In this document: in pieces, positions 50,857-60,163 of the stretch
Layout: the number at the start of each line of letters is the position of its first letter
Position numbering within the stretch: the first letter of the stretch is position 1
Source: an uncultured Chlorobiaceae bacterium
GTDB lineage: Bacteria > Bacteroidota > Chlorobiia > Chlorobiales > Chlorobiaceae
DNA: 64,000 bases
Direction of reading: 5' to 3'
Assembly: GCA_903994455.1 (NCBI GenBank)
Contig: CAJEXI010000011.1
Coordinates: 42,875 to 106,874 of the forward strand
Position numbers and translations under genes: made by a program
The notes under the pieces: generated by a model
The model's database searches: none
What the model was told of the DNA's origin: nothing
Seen by the model: the letters and a program-made list of their open reading frames with translations, nothing else

Positions 50857-51900
50857 ATGGAGAAGAATCCGGGAGCTGACCCAACACCCGCAACACCTGA
50901 AAAACGCTCTCTTTTAAAAGGAGCTGGACTTCTCCTCTCTATCAGCGCCCTCAGCACAGTTTGTTTCCTTCTTCTTGTACTCTGGATTAACTGGTCGAAA
51001 CCAAGGCTTCAAACAGAATCGTTGAGCCCTGATCTTAAAACGATCGTTGATCGCATTCCCGGCAAATCCGATGCCATTGTCTATATCGGCCTTAAAGATA
51101 TTCGCGAGAGCAGGCTCTGGAAGGAAATCATTCCTGACTCACTCAAAAACGCACCACTTTTCCAGCCTGAAGGCCAACTGAAAGCCCTTGTCAAGGCCGC
51201 GCAAATCAATCCCTCGCTCGACATTGACACTCTTTTGGTCAGCTTCAAACGCCACGGCTACAAAGAGCAGAACTACCTTGCTCTTGTATCGGGACCCTTG
51301 TCACAAAAACTTCCGGAATTGTTTCTCAGAACACACAGCAAAACTTTTGAGATAATCGGTGGCCGTCCCTGCTACAGCCTTAATGACTCACTCTGGCTCT
51401 CTTCGCTCAGGCCGGGACAGTTCGCCCTGACCAACAACAAAAAAATGCTTGCAGAGTTTCTTGTTCCAACTGGAAGCTTTTTCAAGAGAGACACTCTCTC
51501 TGTGGCGCTTATCAACAAGGCGATCTATAAATCGCACCTCTGGTTCGCCCTCCCCTCCGCCGCATGGACCTCCGGTGCCCTGCAAAGCCTCACCTCTACC
51601 AACCAGGACATAAAGACAATGGGCAATCTGAACCGCATTCAGAGCCTTGCACTCTCGGTAAAATTCCAGGACGGCATTGAGGGGCAAAGCGAATGGGTCT
51701 ATAACACCAATCAGGCAGCCTATTTTGCATCAACGTTCCTCTGGGGTGCCGTCAAGCTTTCCCAATACACGGGAACAAAAACAACCGAACAGACCATAGA
51801 GCTGCTCGACAGAATCAAAATCCAGCAGAACCTCACATCAGTCATTATTCATACTGACCTGCCCATAGAACTTTTTCGGGCAGACAAACAGAAAAAGTAG
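50857..51900 (+). CDS. Membrane-anchored protein of unknown function
   Basis: A 347-residue protein with a short proline-rich cytoplasmic N-terminus, one TM helix at about 25-46 (AGLLLSISALSTVCFLLLVLW), and a mixed alpha/beta extracytoplasmic domain. I do not recognise a family. It starts 12 bp after rnhA, so it is likely cotranscribed. Nothing in the residues points to an enzyme: no conserved Cys/His metal site is obvious. Confidence 0.6.
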   Translation: MEKNPGADPTPATPEKRSLLKGAGLLLSISALSTVCFLLLVLWINWSKPRLQTESLSPDLKTIVDRIPGKSDAIVYIGLKDIRESRLWKEIIPDSLKNAPLFQPEGQLKALVKAAQINPSLDIDTLLVSFKRHGYKEQNYLALVSGPLSQKLPELFLRTHSKTFEIIGGRPCYSLNDSLWLSSLRPGQFALTNNKKMLAEFLVPTGSFFKRDTLSVALINKAIYKSHLWFALPSAAWTSGALQSLTSTNQDIKTMGNLNRIQSLALSVKFQDGIEGQSEWVYNTNQAAYFASTFLWGAVKLSQYTGTKTTEQTIELLDRIKIQQNLTSVIIHTDLPIELFRADKQKK

Positions 51901-51910
51901 CATCTCTCTG

Positions 51911-52888
51911 TCAAGGCTCCCTCAAAAACCAAAGCGAGCCGTCTTTCCACAGGATCCTCAATTGTCGACCAGCCATCACCATTTTGCCCGGTTGAGAGGC
52001 TAACAGATCGACAAGCTTCTGAAGCGCCTGCGAATCAACCGGTGCCTCCATATCCCGTAAAGCCCTCTTGAACAGCTCTTTCTGTTCAAATACCGTAAGC
52101 TGCTGCAGAGCCCGCACATCAAGCTTGCCATCAACAAGAGAGAGCCCCGGCTCCCGTTCACAGAGATTTTCAAAATAGAGTTCAAGAAACTCCTCAAGCT
52201 CCCCCGCCTGTTCCGACAACCTCCGGAGCGACGGCAACAGTTTATGCGCAAAGCGCTCCTCAATCAGGGGAATAACACGGTTTCTGATAAAATTCCTGTC
52301 GTAATCGTTCGCAACATTACTGGCATCCGTGCGGCTGGGAATCCCCTTTTGCAACAAATATACTTCAATTTCATCTTTATGCAACAAGAGCATAGGACGG
52401 ATGATTTTCCCGTTACGTGCCCGAATACCTCTAAGACCAGGAAGAGAAACTCCTCTGAAAAGATTAAAAAGAATAGTCTCAACATTATCGTTGACATGAT
52501 GGCCAGTAGCAATTTTTGTATAGCATCTCTCCAGCATCAATTGCTCAAAAAAAGCATAACGCAATATCCGCGCAGTTTCCTCAACGGATTTTCGCCACTC
52601 TCCGACAAACCGCAAGGTATCAAACCGCTCCACAAAACACTCCAGCCCCAGCAAAAGAGAGTGATTTCGTACAAAACATTCGTCGGCATCACTTTCAGCA
52701 CCACGAAGCTGAAAGTTGCAGTGAACCACGGCAAGATCACAACGCAAGAGAGGCTTTACAGCACAAAAGAGCGAGAGCATCGCCATTGAATCCGGCCCAC
52801 CGGAAACAGCAACAAGAACCCTGTCACCATAGTCAACAAGCTGCCTTATTCTGATCTGTTCAAGAAACTTCTTTTCCAACAAATTCAT
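51911..52888 (-). CDS. tilS: tRNA(Ile)-lysidine synthase
   Basis: Modifies C34 of tRNA-Ile(CAU) to lysidine so that it reads AUA. The PP-loop ATPase motif is VAVSGGPDSMAML near residue 30, with ATGHHVNDNVETILFNLFRG and the TilS substrate-binding region behind it. The start at 52888 (MNLLEKKF) was preferred over 52921 since homology begins here; the extra residues would be MPWGEFSFTVS. Length 325. Divergent from psd. Confidence 0.93.
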   Translation of the reverse strand: MNLLEKKFLEQIRIRQLVDYGDRVLVAVSGGPDSMAMLSLFCAVKPLLRCDLAVVHCNFQLRGAESDADECFVRNHSLLLGLECFVERFDTLRFVGEWRKSVEETARILRYAFFEQLMLERCYTKIATGHHVNDNVETILFNLFRGVSLPGLRGIRARNGKIIRPMLLLHKDEIEVYLLQKGIPSRTDASNVANDYDRNFIRNRVIPLIEERFAHKLLPSLRRLSEQAGELEEFLELYFENLCEREPGLSLVDGKLDVRALQQLTVFEQKELFKRALRDMEAPVDSQALQKLVDLLASQPGKMVMAGRQLRILWKDGSLWFLREP

Positions 52889-52965
52889 AGACACGGTAAA
52901 TGAGAACTCTCCCCATGGCAAAAATGCAAAAAATCGGGAAAAATATTTCCCACATATCCCAAGTA

Positions 52966-52973
52966 CAAAGATA
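52966..52973 (-). promoter_or_regulatory. TATCTTTG box upstream of tilS
   Basis: On the minus strand the octamer TATCTTTG lies 78 bases upstream of the chosen tilS start (45 before the longer start), with an AT-rich spacer ahead of it. It matches TAnnTTTG; the -33 element is weak. Confidence 0.4.
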
Positions 52974-53038
52974 AATAATTATTATGGGGGGAACTTGTCG
53001 GAACTTGTCAATAACGTAACCAAACAGAGACAAAAATA

Positions 53039-53677
53039 ATGTTGACTTCCTATGGCTACAGCACCATGATAAAAGTTTTTCTTGTCTGCATGATACTGAG
53101 TGCGGCTGCAATGATTTTTCCCGCTGGAGCCCAGATAGCGATACTTTTGACCGTCGGCATGACACTCCTGTTCACTCTCTATTTTTTCCGTGACCCAAAA
53201 CGAACCACACCTGAGGAAAAACGGGTTATTCTTGCGCCTGCGGACGGTAAAATAATTCTTGTTCAGCCTCATGGCCAAAGCACCTCCACTGACCATCAAA
53301 CGCTGGTGAGCATCTTCATGTCACCCTTCAACGTTCACGTCAACCGCATCCCTCTCACCGGAAAAGTAATCCATCTGCGCTACTGCCCCGGTAAATTTCT
53401 GATGGCCTTTGACAACAAGAGCATGGAGAGCAATGAACGAATGGAGATTGGTATTGATAACGGCGAAATAGAGGTATTATTCAGCCAGGTATCCGGCTTT
53501 CTGGCCAGAAGAATTGTCTGCACATTACAACGCGGTGAAATAGCAAGAATCGGCAAACGGTTTGGGATGATAAAATTCGGATCAAGAGTCGACCTCATCT
53601 TGCCCCCGTCAGCCAAAGTGAACGTTCAGCCCGGCCAAAAAACCCGTGCAGGTGAAACGATTATTGCGCACTATTGA
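53039..53677 (+). CDS. psd: Phosphatidylserine decarboxylase, short prokaryotic type
   Basis: Makes phosphatidylethanolamine. Two N-terminal hydrophobic segments (about residues 10-48) anchor it. The self-cleavage site is the GS in KFGSRVDL (about residue 180), where the serine becomes the pyruvoyl group. Conserved YFFRDPKRTTP and MSPFNVHVNRIP match the PSD-A family. Length 212. No ribosome binding site is clear; an ATG at 53066 is an alternative start. Confidence 0.92.
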   Translation: MLTSYGYSTMIKVFLVCMILSAAAMIFPAGAQIAILLTVGMTLLFTLYFFRDPKRTTPEEKRVILAPADGKIILVQPHGQSTSTDHQTLVSIFMSPFNVHVNRIPLTGKVIHLRYCPGKFLMAFDNKSMESNERMEIGIDNGEIEVLFSQVSGFLARRIVCTLQRGEIARIGKRFGMIKFGSRVDLILPPSAKVNVQPGQKTRAGETIIAHY

Positions 53678-53773
53678 AGAATCTCTTTGCAAGTAAAAAG
53701 AGTTGTTTCAGGAAGGCATATTGCGTATATAATAAGCATCATCGCATCACAATAACTAATCGGAGAAACTCCA

Positions 53774-53983
53774 ATGTTCGGATTTGGTGGACAGGAACTT
53801 GCTCTCATTCTGCTTATCATCCTGCTGCTGTTCGGAGCAAAAAAGCTTCCCGAGCTTGCAAAAGGTCTTGGGAAAGGAATGAAAGAGTTTAAAAAGGCTC
53901 AGACTGAAATAGAGGACGAGTTCAAATCAGCGGCAGATGATGTGCCAAAAAAAGAAAAGTCCCCCTCTTCGCCTCAGGCATAA
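53774..53983 (+). CDS. tatA: Sec-independent translocase TatA/E
   Basis: Pore-forming subunit of twin-arginine export. The 69-residue protein has an N-terminal TM helix with the [18 protein letters not shown] pattern and the [17 protein letters not shown] amphipathic helix, then a charged tail. A GGAG lies at good distance before the ATG. No tatC is adjacent. recN follows closely. Confidence 0.94.
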   Translation: MFGFGGQELALILLIILLLFGAKKLPELAKGLGKGMKEFKKAQTEIEDEFKSAADDVPKKEKSPSSPQA

Positions 53984-54001
53984 CGTGTGCAATACCCGGC
54001 C

Positions 54002-55705
54002 ATGCTTTTCAGTCTCTACATCAAAAATTTTGCCCTGATCCAGGAGTTGACGGTTGAATTCAACCCTGGACTGACCATTATCACCGGCGAGACTGGCGCA
54101 GGCAAGTCAATTCTTGTCGGAGCGCTGAGCCTCGTGCTTGGCGAGCGGGCCAGCAGCGATCTGGTAAGGTCGGGCACCACCAAAGCGGTCATTGAAGCCG
54201 TTCTCAAAGAGGTTCACTCCGAAAAGATTGAGAGCCTGCTGCAAGCAGCAAACATTGACACGGCACCAGAACTCATTCTCCGCAGAGAACTCTCGACGGG
54301 CGGCCAATCCCGCTGCTTCATCAACGACACACCCTGCACAGCCGCCCTCCTCAAACGGGCAGGAGAAGAGCTGATTGACCTACACGGACAGCACGAGCAC
54401 CAACTGCTGCTGCACGCCGACACCCACGAAACCCTGCTTGATGATTTTGCTCTGACGACAGCGGAAGTGATCGCCTACAAAAATATCCGGTCGTCGCTTC
54501 AGGGGCTCCAGCAGCAGTTGAGAACGCTCAATAAAGAGGCGGCAGCCATCCGCGACAAAAAAGAGATCATCGACTTTCAGTTGAAGGAACTCAACAGCAT
54601 TGGGCTGAAAAGTGGCGAAGAAGCATCCATAGAGACAGAAATTACCCTCCTCGAAAATGCCGAAACCCTGTTCACGCTCAGCAGCACCCTGAACGACCTG
54701 CTCTACGACGGTGAACATTCTCTCTATTCCTCCATCACAGCGGCCCTGCATACCCTCGAAAAACTTGCTGCCATCGACAAGCGCTTCGAGATTCACATTG
54801 AGGAAACACGGAACACAAAAAGTATTGTCGATGAACTCTCCCGCTTCACGCGGAGCTATACATCCTGTATTGATTTCAACCCCGAAAAACTTGAATCCCT
54901 GCGAGAGCGCCAGCTCATGCTTTTGCGCCTCTGTAAAAAATATGGCCGCACGCATCCTGAACTGCTCGACCTGAAAAACGAGCTTGAGGCAAAAAATGCG
55001 CTTGAAGAGAACCTTGAAGAGGAGGTCAGCCGCATTGAACAGGAGATAACGCTTCAAAAAACTGAACTCTCCCTTCACGCCGTAAGACTCAGCAACAAAA
55101 GGAAGAACGCTGCAAGCCACCTTGAAAAAGCCATTCAGGAACAGTTGGCAGAACTCGGCATACCAAACGCCACCTTCATCGTCAGCATAACACACAAAGA
55201 ACATCCAAAAGGCGATATTACCATCGACGGCACCTCATTTATCGCTTTTCCAAACGGCTATGACGGTGTTGAGTTTCTGATTTCCACCAACCCCGGCGAA
55301 AAACCAAGACCACTCGTCAAGGTGGCATCGGGAGGTGAAATTTCAAGAATCATGCTTGCCATGAAAAGCGCACTCGCTGAATCTGCCAAGCTGCCGATCC
55401 TCATTTTTGATGAAATCGACAGCGGCATAAGCGGCCGGGTTGCAGGTGCTGTGGGAAAAAGCCTGAGAAAACTCTCGCGCCTCCACCAGATCATCGCCAT
55501 TACCCACTTACCGCAAATCGCCGCCATGGCAGACCTGCACCTCAGCGTCAAAAAATCCGTCCAGCAAGAGAGGAGCATGACAGAGGTGACCCCTCTCGAC
55601 CACGACAACCGCCTGCTGGCCATTGCAAGCCTCATCAGCGGTCAGCAAATTTCTGCATCATCACTCACTTTGGCTGCTGAGCTGATGGCAGCCGCTCGAG
55701 AGTGA
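54002..55705 (+). CDS. recN: DNA repair protein RecN
   Basis: SMC-like ATPase acting in double-strand break repair. The N-terminal Walker A is TGETGAGKSILVGAL; residues about 150-370 are coiled coil. The C-terminal lobe carries the ABC signature VASGGEISRIMLAMKS and Walker B LPILIFDEIDSGISGRVA. Length 567. I prefer the ATG at 54002, where homology (LFSLYIKNFALIQEL) begins; a GTG at 53987 is possible. It lies 18 bp after tatA. Confidence 0.94.
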   Translation: MLFSLYIKNFALIQELTVEFNPGLTIITGETGAGKSILVGALSLVLGERASSDLVRSGTTKAVIEAVLKEVHSEKIESLLQAANIDTAPELILRRELSTGGQSRCFINDTPCTAALLKRAGEELIDLHGQHEHQLLLHADTHETLLDDFALTTAEVIAYKNIRSSLQGLQQQLRTLNKEAAAIRDKKEIIDFQLKELNSIGLKSGEEASIETEITLLENAETLFTLSSTLNDLLYDGEHSLYSSITAALHTLEKLAAIDKRFEIHIEETRNTKSIVDELSRFTRSYTSCIDFNPEKLESLRERQLMLLRLCKKYGRTHPELLDLKNELEAKNALEENLEEEVSRIEQEITLQKTELSLHAVRLSNKRKNAASHLEKAIQEQLAELGIPNATFIVSITHKEHPKGDITIDGTSFIAFPNGYDGVEFLISTNPGEKPRPLVKVASGGEISRIMLAMKSALAESAKLPILIFDEIDSGISGRVAGAVGKSLRKLSRLHQIIAITHLPQIAAMADLHLSVKKSVQQERSMTEVTPLDHDNRLLAIASLISGQQISASSLTLAAELMAAARE

Positions 55706-55723
55706 CATGCCAAAATTGATTAT

Positions 55724-55951
55724 CTAAAACGTCCGCATAGCACGAACACGATTACTGTTCGTTTTAAAGTTTTGAACCTGAAACCCGCCACCAAAACCCT
55801 GCACCCGGACGTGACCCGCACTGTCTACTGATGAACTCCAGTAGTGGCTGGAGGACACCGTAAAAGAGCCAAGAGCACTGTTCTGGAGATAGAGCTTGTT
55901 CACTGCTCCTTGTTCGGCAAAAACCAGTCATTATAATCACAACTTACATAA
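55724..55951 (-). pseudogene. Frameshifted and truncated DUF1566 gene
   Basis: On the minus strand the sequence reads VSCDYNDWFLPNKEQ, then a TGA; shifting by one base restores NKLYLQNSALGSF, SSHYWSSSVDSAG and a closing VRAMRTF before a TAG. This is the C-terminal half of a DUF1566 domain like the protein at 18461-18907, with a one-base deletion. Its 5' part is missing exactly where the IS701-family element begins, and no matching 5' part was found on the other side of the element. Confidence 0.85.
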
Positions 55952-57474
55952 TACTACTCCGATATTTTTTTAAGTCCGCAGCTCAGGTTGTAATATTTTG
56001 GTAATTTGATGTCTAATATAGAGTAGTGATGACATACCCATAAGACGCTGTTTTCGCCGCCACCGCTCCGACGAGCGAAGTGGGCAGTTTCGGAAGCAAA
56101 CTGCCTCCCTTTGCTTGTTTCTCAAAAAAAGGCATCGCTGGACAACGCTGACTTTTCTTGAAGCCATTTGGCTCTCGCCGCTTGATTCCGCTCTTTTTTT
56201 TTCGCAAACGAATCTGTGTCAGATACCCATAAGCCAAGGACGTCAGCAAGACATGACTATGCCATCCTTTCCATGATCGACCTTCATGGTGATCAAGTCC
56301 AAGCTCTTCTTTGAGTTGCTGGTATCCTTGCTCTATCCAATACCGTTCATGATAAAGTTTTGCAAGATCAAGCTTTGACAACTGTTGTGGCATATTACTA
56401 AAAAAGTAATGACGTTTGTACCCGCCTTTACTCAGACTACGGCGCTCTATCATGAGCCACACTTCTTCGTGTCGCTTACCTTTTTTCCAACCGTATGCAG
56501 GCCATACTCTCATTGAAACGGCATCAACGACAAGTGGTTTACCGCGTGAGTCAAGTCTCAATTCCAGTCTTTGCCACTCCTCCTCAGCAACACTTGCTCC
56601 CAGTACTGATAACTTGATTGCTCCGGGAACAGTTGATTCGACATGGATGCCTTTTCGTTTACGCCCAAGCTTACCTTTCGTAACGGGAAGATATTGAAAC
56701 TCCGGCTCTTGAAGAAAAATGTGTGTATTGGAGTCGACACCCATAATGTAGTTTTCTTCACGTGACTCCAGCCCTTGGCGAAACGCTGATATGTTGCCAT
56801 ACCAGCTATCAGCCAGAATGGCACGATGGGGAACATTTTCTTGCCGAGCCAAGTCAATAAAATCAAGTGCCATCTGCCATTTTGTCCTATGATGGACGCT
56901 CTCAGGTATATGCGTCTTTTTGCGCATTGCTGAACAGGCTTCGGTATTCTCATCCCAAGATTCTGGAGCAAAAAGCTCCATGATGTACGGCCAAGCAACA
57001 TCATTGCCAACATACGTCATACTTGTTCCGATCTGACAGTTATCCGTTTTTCCTGATGCTCCACAATATTGCCGACGAACACACGAACTCTTACTACCTT
57101 TTTTTGGAAACCCTGTATCATCAATAACCAAAAGTCCTTGTGGATCAGATGTTGCCATAAGCATACGATGTAGGTATTCAGCCGCAACTTTCTGTTCATC
57201 CCACACTGCTGAACTCAGAAAATACTGCATGACTCTTTCTGAAACGTTAACCCTCTCTGACATTGGTTCGACTGACTTACGCGCACCATCCATCATGAGG
57301 GCAGCCAAATAACATTCAGCAGTCTCTCTACTATTGACACAATAAAAATACGGATGATAAGGAGCCAGATATTCCGTGAGCCCGGGGAATTGAATCTCTT
57401 TAGTCATATTATACTCTTAAATTACTTTGGCGACGATCACATAAGTTAATGCACAAATTATTGTCGGAGTAGTA
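55952..57474 (-). mobile_element. IS701-family insertion sequence
   Basis: A 1.5-kb element with perfect 11-bp terminal inverted repeats TACTACTCCGA at 55952-55962 and TCGGAGTAGTA at 57464-57474. It holds one transposase gene. A TA dinucleotide flanks the inner 9 bp of both repeats; I could not identify an unambiguous 4-bp YTAR target duplication. It abuts a DUF1566 pseudogene. Confidence 0.85.
56013..57407 (-). CDS. IS701-family DDE transposase
   Basis: A 464-residue transposase. The first catalytic aspartate lies in LLVIDDTGFPKKGSKS, the second in ILADSWYGN, and the glutamate follows in the ERYWIEQGYQQLKEELGLDHHEGRSW region. CVRRQYCGASGKTDNCQ is characteristic of the family. Full length with no internal stop, so it may be active. 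The C-terminal 50 residues are lysine-rich. Confidence 0.92.
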   Translation of the reverse strand: MTKEIQFPGLTEYLAPYHPYFYCVNSRETAECYLAALMMDGARKSVEPMSERVNVSERVMQYFLSSAVWDEQKVAAEYLHRMLMATSDPQGLLVIDDTGFPKKGSKSSCVRRQYCGASGKTDNCQIGTSMTYVGNDVAWPYIMELFAPESWDENTEACSAMRKKTHIPESVHHRTKWQMALDFIDLARQENVPHRAILADSWYGNISAFRQGLESREENYIMGVDSNTHIFLQEPEFQYLPVTKGKLGRKRKGIHVESTVPGAIKLSVLGASVAEEEWQRLELRLDSRGKPLVVDAVSMRVWPAYGWKKGKRHEEVWLMIERRSLSKGGYKRHYFFSNMPQQLSKLDLAKLYHERYWIEQGYQQLKEELGLDHHEGRSWKGWHSHVLLTSLAYGYLTQIRLRKKKSGIKRREPNGFKKSQRCPAMPFFEKQAKGGSLLPKLPTSLVGAVAAKTASYGYVITTLY

Positions 57475-57610
57475 CTACAACGGCACGGCAAGACAAGCAT
57501 GAATGACATTGAACAGACTAAATTTAGTTGACAAAGACTCTGGTTTTTAAAACGCAATAAACCACACTTGACCAAAAAACGAAACGTGAAATTCCTAAAT
57601 GTTTTTATTT

Positions 57611-57642
57611 TTGAATAGTTTTAGGAATTTTGTTTATCTTTG
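57611..57642 (+). promoter_or_regulatory. TTG...TATCTTTG promoter-like pair
   Basis: TTG at 57611-57613 and TATCTTTG at 57635-57642 are 21 bases apart. The box ends 4 bases before the ATG at 57647, so any transcript would be leaderless or nearly so. Confidence 0.4.
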
Positions 57643-57646
57643 CACT

Positions 57647-57784
57647 ATGAAAACTCGCACTCGGAACCGGTGCAGAATGAAATCCGCACCAAAAAGCCCT
57701 GTGATTTCTCAAGACACTGAACCAACAACACTTCAGGCCCGTGCAATGGAATTGATTCGTTTGTACCCAGTAGATGGAAGTTGA
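57647..57784 (+). CDS. Possible 45-residue peptide, unknown
   Basis: Short reading frame MKTRTRNRCRMKSA... ending LIRLYPVDGS. It is basic at the N-terminus and helix-like (LQARAMELIRL) at the C-terminus. The only support is the promoter-like TATCTTTG directly upstream; there is no recognisable family. It might be the 5' remnant of a longer gene. Confidence 0.25.
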   Translation: MKTRTRNRCRMKSAPKSPVISQDTEPTTLQARAMELIRLYPVDGS

Positions 57785-57901
57785 CTTTCCTGCCTTTTGA
57801 TTGTGCCATAATAAGTTATCTTTTTTTATACGGGGAACTTTGCTTTAGTATTTTGAAATATCTCGTTTAGCAATTCCAATCAATAAAGCATCACAACTCA
57901 C

Positions 57902-59095
57902 TCACGCAAACAGCTCCAAAGGCTCCAGTTCAAGAAACTCCTGCCATGGAATGCCCGAGTTTCCGATCAGTAGCACCTTGTACGGCTTGCACTGTTGCTC
58001 AAATACCGCCATGCCGGAAGCATGCTCGGTATGGCCACTTTTGATTTCAAGGCCGATCACTTTTCCCTTGTGCTCCAGAACGAAATCCACCTCATGATTC
58101 CCCTCGCGCCAGTAAAAGAGGTTAATTGCGTCGGTGCGAGTATGATTGAGAAGACAGGCACCAATTGCCGACTCAACCCATCGTCCCCACCTGGAAGGAT
58201 TTGCGGCAATCTCCTGAAAAGAGTGCTGCTGCTGTGCGCTCATCAGAGCGGTGTTGTGCACCTGAAATTTCGGGATGGAGGCTCTACGCCTCACCATTTC
58301 AGGGCTGTACTTTTCCAGTCCACCGAGTAACCCGGCGGTATCGAGCAGGCGCAGATAGTGAGCAAGTGTTGTTGTGTTCCCTGCGTCCTGCAGTTGACCA
58401 AGGATTTTTGTATAGGAGAGAATCTGGCCAGAATAGCCACATCCAAGTTCAAAGAGCCGCTTCATCAGGGCAGGCTTGTCAACACGGGTCAGCATCAGAA
58501 TATCTTTTGAGATGCTTGTTTCGATGAGTGAATCTGTAATGTAGCGTCTCCACCGCTCTTCGTCGTTGATCAGTGTTGCCGCGCCAGGATAGCCTCCAAA
58601 CCAGACATACTGGTCGGAGGTAAAGTCAAAAGCCTCTTTCATTTCACGGTACGACCAATGCCCGATGAAGAGGGTTTCGAATCGGCCAGCGAGTGATTCC
58701 GTCAACCCTTGCTGCAATAACAGCCGGGATGAGCCGAGCAGAACCACTTTGAGTGATTGCCTTTGTGCGGCGTCGCTGTCCCACTCCCTCTTTACCGCTT
58801 CGCTCCAGTTGCCGATTTTCTGGATTTCGTCGATGATGAGCACCGCTTCCTTCTCTTCTGATTGCCGAAGCTTGATTCGTGCCGTCTCCCATTGCTGGCT
58901 GATCCAGCTCGATTGCCCGGATGCAACAAGATCTGCAGAAGCAAAATGAACCGGAAGCTTTGTAGACTCCATAAACTGCAACGCAAGCGTCGTTTTACCA
59001 ACTTGACGCGGGCCGTAGAGTACCTGGATAAATTGACGGGGTTCTGATTCAATCCGTTGTGTCAGAACTTTCTTTTGAGAGCGCTCGATGATCAT
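57902..59095 (-). CDS. AAA ATPase with DUF4143 domain
   Basis: Archaeal-type AAA_14/DUF4143 protein of about 397 residues. Walker A is LYGPRQVGKTTLALQF, Walker B VLIIDEIQK, and the sensor region VVLLGSSRLLLQ. The C-terminal DUF4143 domain shows the nuclease-like WREGNHEVDFVLEHKGKVIGLEIKSG, which resembles a PD-(D/E)xK core. Such proteins are widespread in accessory regions; function unknown. The start at 59095 is an ATG; a TTG at 59110 is possible. A perfect palindrome lies just upstream. Confidence 0.8.
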   Translation of the reverse strand: MIIERSQKKVLTQRIESEPRQFIQVLYGPRQVGKTTLALQFMESTKLPVHFASADLVASGQSSWISQQWETARIKLRQSEEKEAVLIIDEIQKIGNWSEAVKREWDSDAAQRQSLKVVLLGSSRLLLQQGLTESLAGRFETLFIGHWSYREMKEAFDFTSDQYVWFGGYPGAATLINDEERWRRYITDSLIETSISKDILMLTRVDKPALMKRLFELGCGYSGQILSYTKILGQLQDAGNTTTLAHYLRLLDTAGLLGGLEKYSPEMVRRRASIPKFQVHNTALMSAQQQHSFQEIAANPSRWGRWVESAIGACLLNHTRTDAINLFYWREGNHEVDFVLEHKGKVIGLEIKSGHTEHASGMAVFEQQCKPYKVLLIGNSGIPWQEFLELEPLELFA

Positions 59096-59114
59096 GGCTT
59101 TTTTGCTCAACCTC

Positions 59115-59132
59115 TTGAGTAATTTTACTCAA
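59115..59132. promoter_or_regulatory. Palindrome upstream of the DUF4143 ATPase gene
   Basis: TTGAGTAA and TTACTCAA are perfect inverted repeats separated by two bases, 20 bp upstream of the ATPase start. Its position suggests an operator, perhaps for autoregulation or for the nearby XRE regulator. Confidence 0.35.
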
Positions 59133-59338
59133 CATACTGAGCATTCAGAAAACATCCTACAGGAAAAACTTGTCTGCGATATGCAGCGCTTCAAAAATAA
59201 TAACCCGGTAGCATTGAGAGCCCGGGATTCAGCGAAGAGTTGCCTGTTGAACATGAACAACCCCGGCTCATTTTCGCAAGCTATAACCGCAATGATAATT
59301 CACAAATTCTTGTTATAATGCAAACAAAGGTTATCGTT

Positions 59339-59779
59339 ATGACATGCAGAGCAACACCACTATACCCCGCTTCGGCAAAAGAGATGGAGGCTCTGGGGCA
59401 ACGCCTCAGGGATGCGAGGCTTCGTCGTCGTTTTTCTATGGAGACCGTCTGTGCCAGGGCAAACCTCTCTCGTCCAACGCTCTATAAAATTGAGAATGGT
59501 GACCCGTCGGTGGCTGTCGGCTTCTATATCCAGGTGCTTCGTGTTCTCGGACTGCTCGGGGATTTGTCGTTGATTGCCAAAGAGGACGCTTTGGGCCGTC
59601 GCCTGCAGGATGAATCACTTCCCCAACGAAGAAGGGCTCCGCGCAAAAAAGCACCAGCAGGAGCAAGTGATGGCGAGAAAATGAATCAGACAGATCAGTC
59701 TAACCATTGTTATGCAAAAAATATGGGTGAGGATGGCACCCTTTTTCTTGTACCTGCAGCATCCAATAACTTATATTAG
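59339..59779 (+). CDS. XRE-family HTH regulator (orphan antitoxin-like)
   Basis: A 146-residue DNA-binding protein. Residues about 16-72 form an XRE helix-turn-helix (LGQRLRDARLRRRFSMETV, ANLSRPTLYKIENGDPSVAVG), followed by an arginine-rich stretch LPQRRRAPRKKAP. This resembles HipB/HigA-type antitoxins. No hipA- or higB-like gene follows. I placed the start at 59339, with AAAGG 8 bases ahead; the ATG at 59318 overlaps a TATAAT hexamer. The C-terminal 30 residues (after 110) look unrelated to the family. Confidence 0.65.
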   Translation: MTCRATPLYPASAKEMEALGQRLRDARLRRRFSMETVCARANLSRPTLYKIENGDPSVAVGFYIQVLRVLGLLGDLSLIAKEDALGRRLQDESLPQRRRAPRKKAPAGASDGEKMNQTDQSNHCYAKNMGEDGTLFLVPAASNNLY

Positions 59780-59800
59780 AAACAAAAGGAGGTAGTACTT

Positions 59801-60034
59801 ATGCCCATGTCATTCGAAGAGATATTCTCAGAGGCGAAAATACTGCCTAACGATTCCAGGGCTATTCTTGCCGAAAAGCTTGTTGCGAGCATTGAGGATG
59901 ATAGAGACCCACTCGTAACGAAAAGCCATTTGGATGAGCTTTAAAAAAGGAGAGATGAAATTCGAACAGGGAAAGTCGTATCAATAAATGGTGAAAAAGG
60001 GTTAGCTCAGGTAAGGGCCATGATTGAAAAATGA
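59801..60034 (+). pseudogene. Type II antitoxin gene with a nonsense mutation
   Basis: A perfect AGGAGG lies 8 bases before the ATG. Translation gives MPMSFEEIFSEAKILPNDS and AILAEKLVASIEDD, matching addiction-module antitoxins of the 70-80 residue class. An in-frame TAA at 59942-59944 (after HLDEL) interrupts it. The same frame then continues KRRDEIRTGKVVSINGEKG and AQVRAMIEK to 60034. Only the single stop breaks it. Confidence 0.8.
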
Positions 60035-60114
60035 ACTATCATTTTCATCCTGAAGCTCTTCATGAGTATGCTGGAGCAACTCAATATTATGCTGATTGTT
60101 CAACTATTCATTGA
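60031..60114 (+). pseudogene. Truncated ParE/RelE-like toxin gene
   Basis: The start overlaps the antitoxin stop by 4 bp (ATGA), the usual coupling. It encodes MNYHFHPEALHEYAGATQYY, the first helix and strand of a ParE-type toxin, then stops after 27 codons. The rest of the toxin is not recognisable downstream. Confidence 0.75.
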
Positions 60115-60163
60115 TCAGGTCGAAACGAAGAAGATGGTGCAAATCCACTAACAGGAGTTAAAA

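Larger units (their letters stand above)
57475..57901. other. Accessory spacer right of IS701-family element
   Basis: This 427-bp AT-rich stretch separates the insertion sequence from the DUF4143 ATPase gene. It contains a promoter-like pair and one 45-codon reading frame, listed separately. I saw no other structure and no missing half of the DUF1566 pseudogene. Confidence 0.4.
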
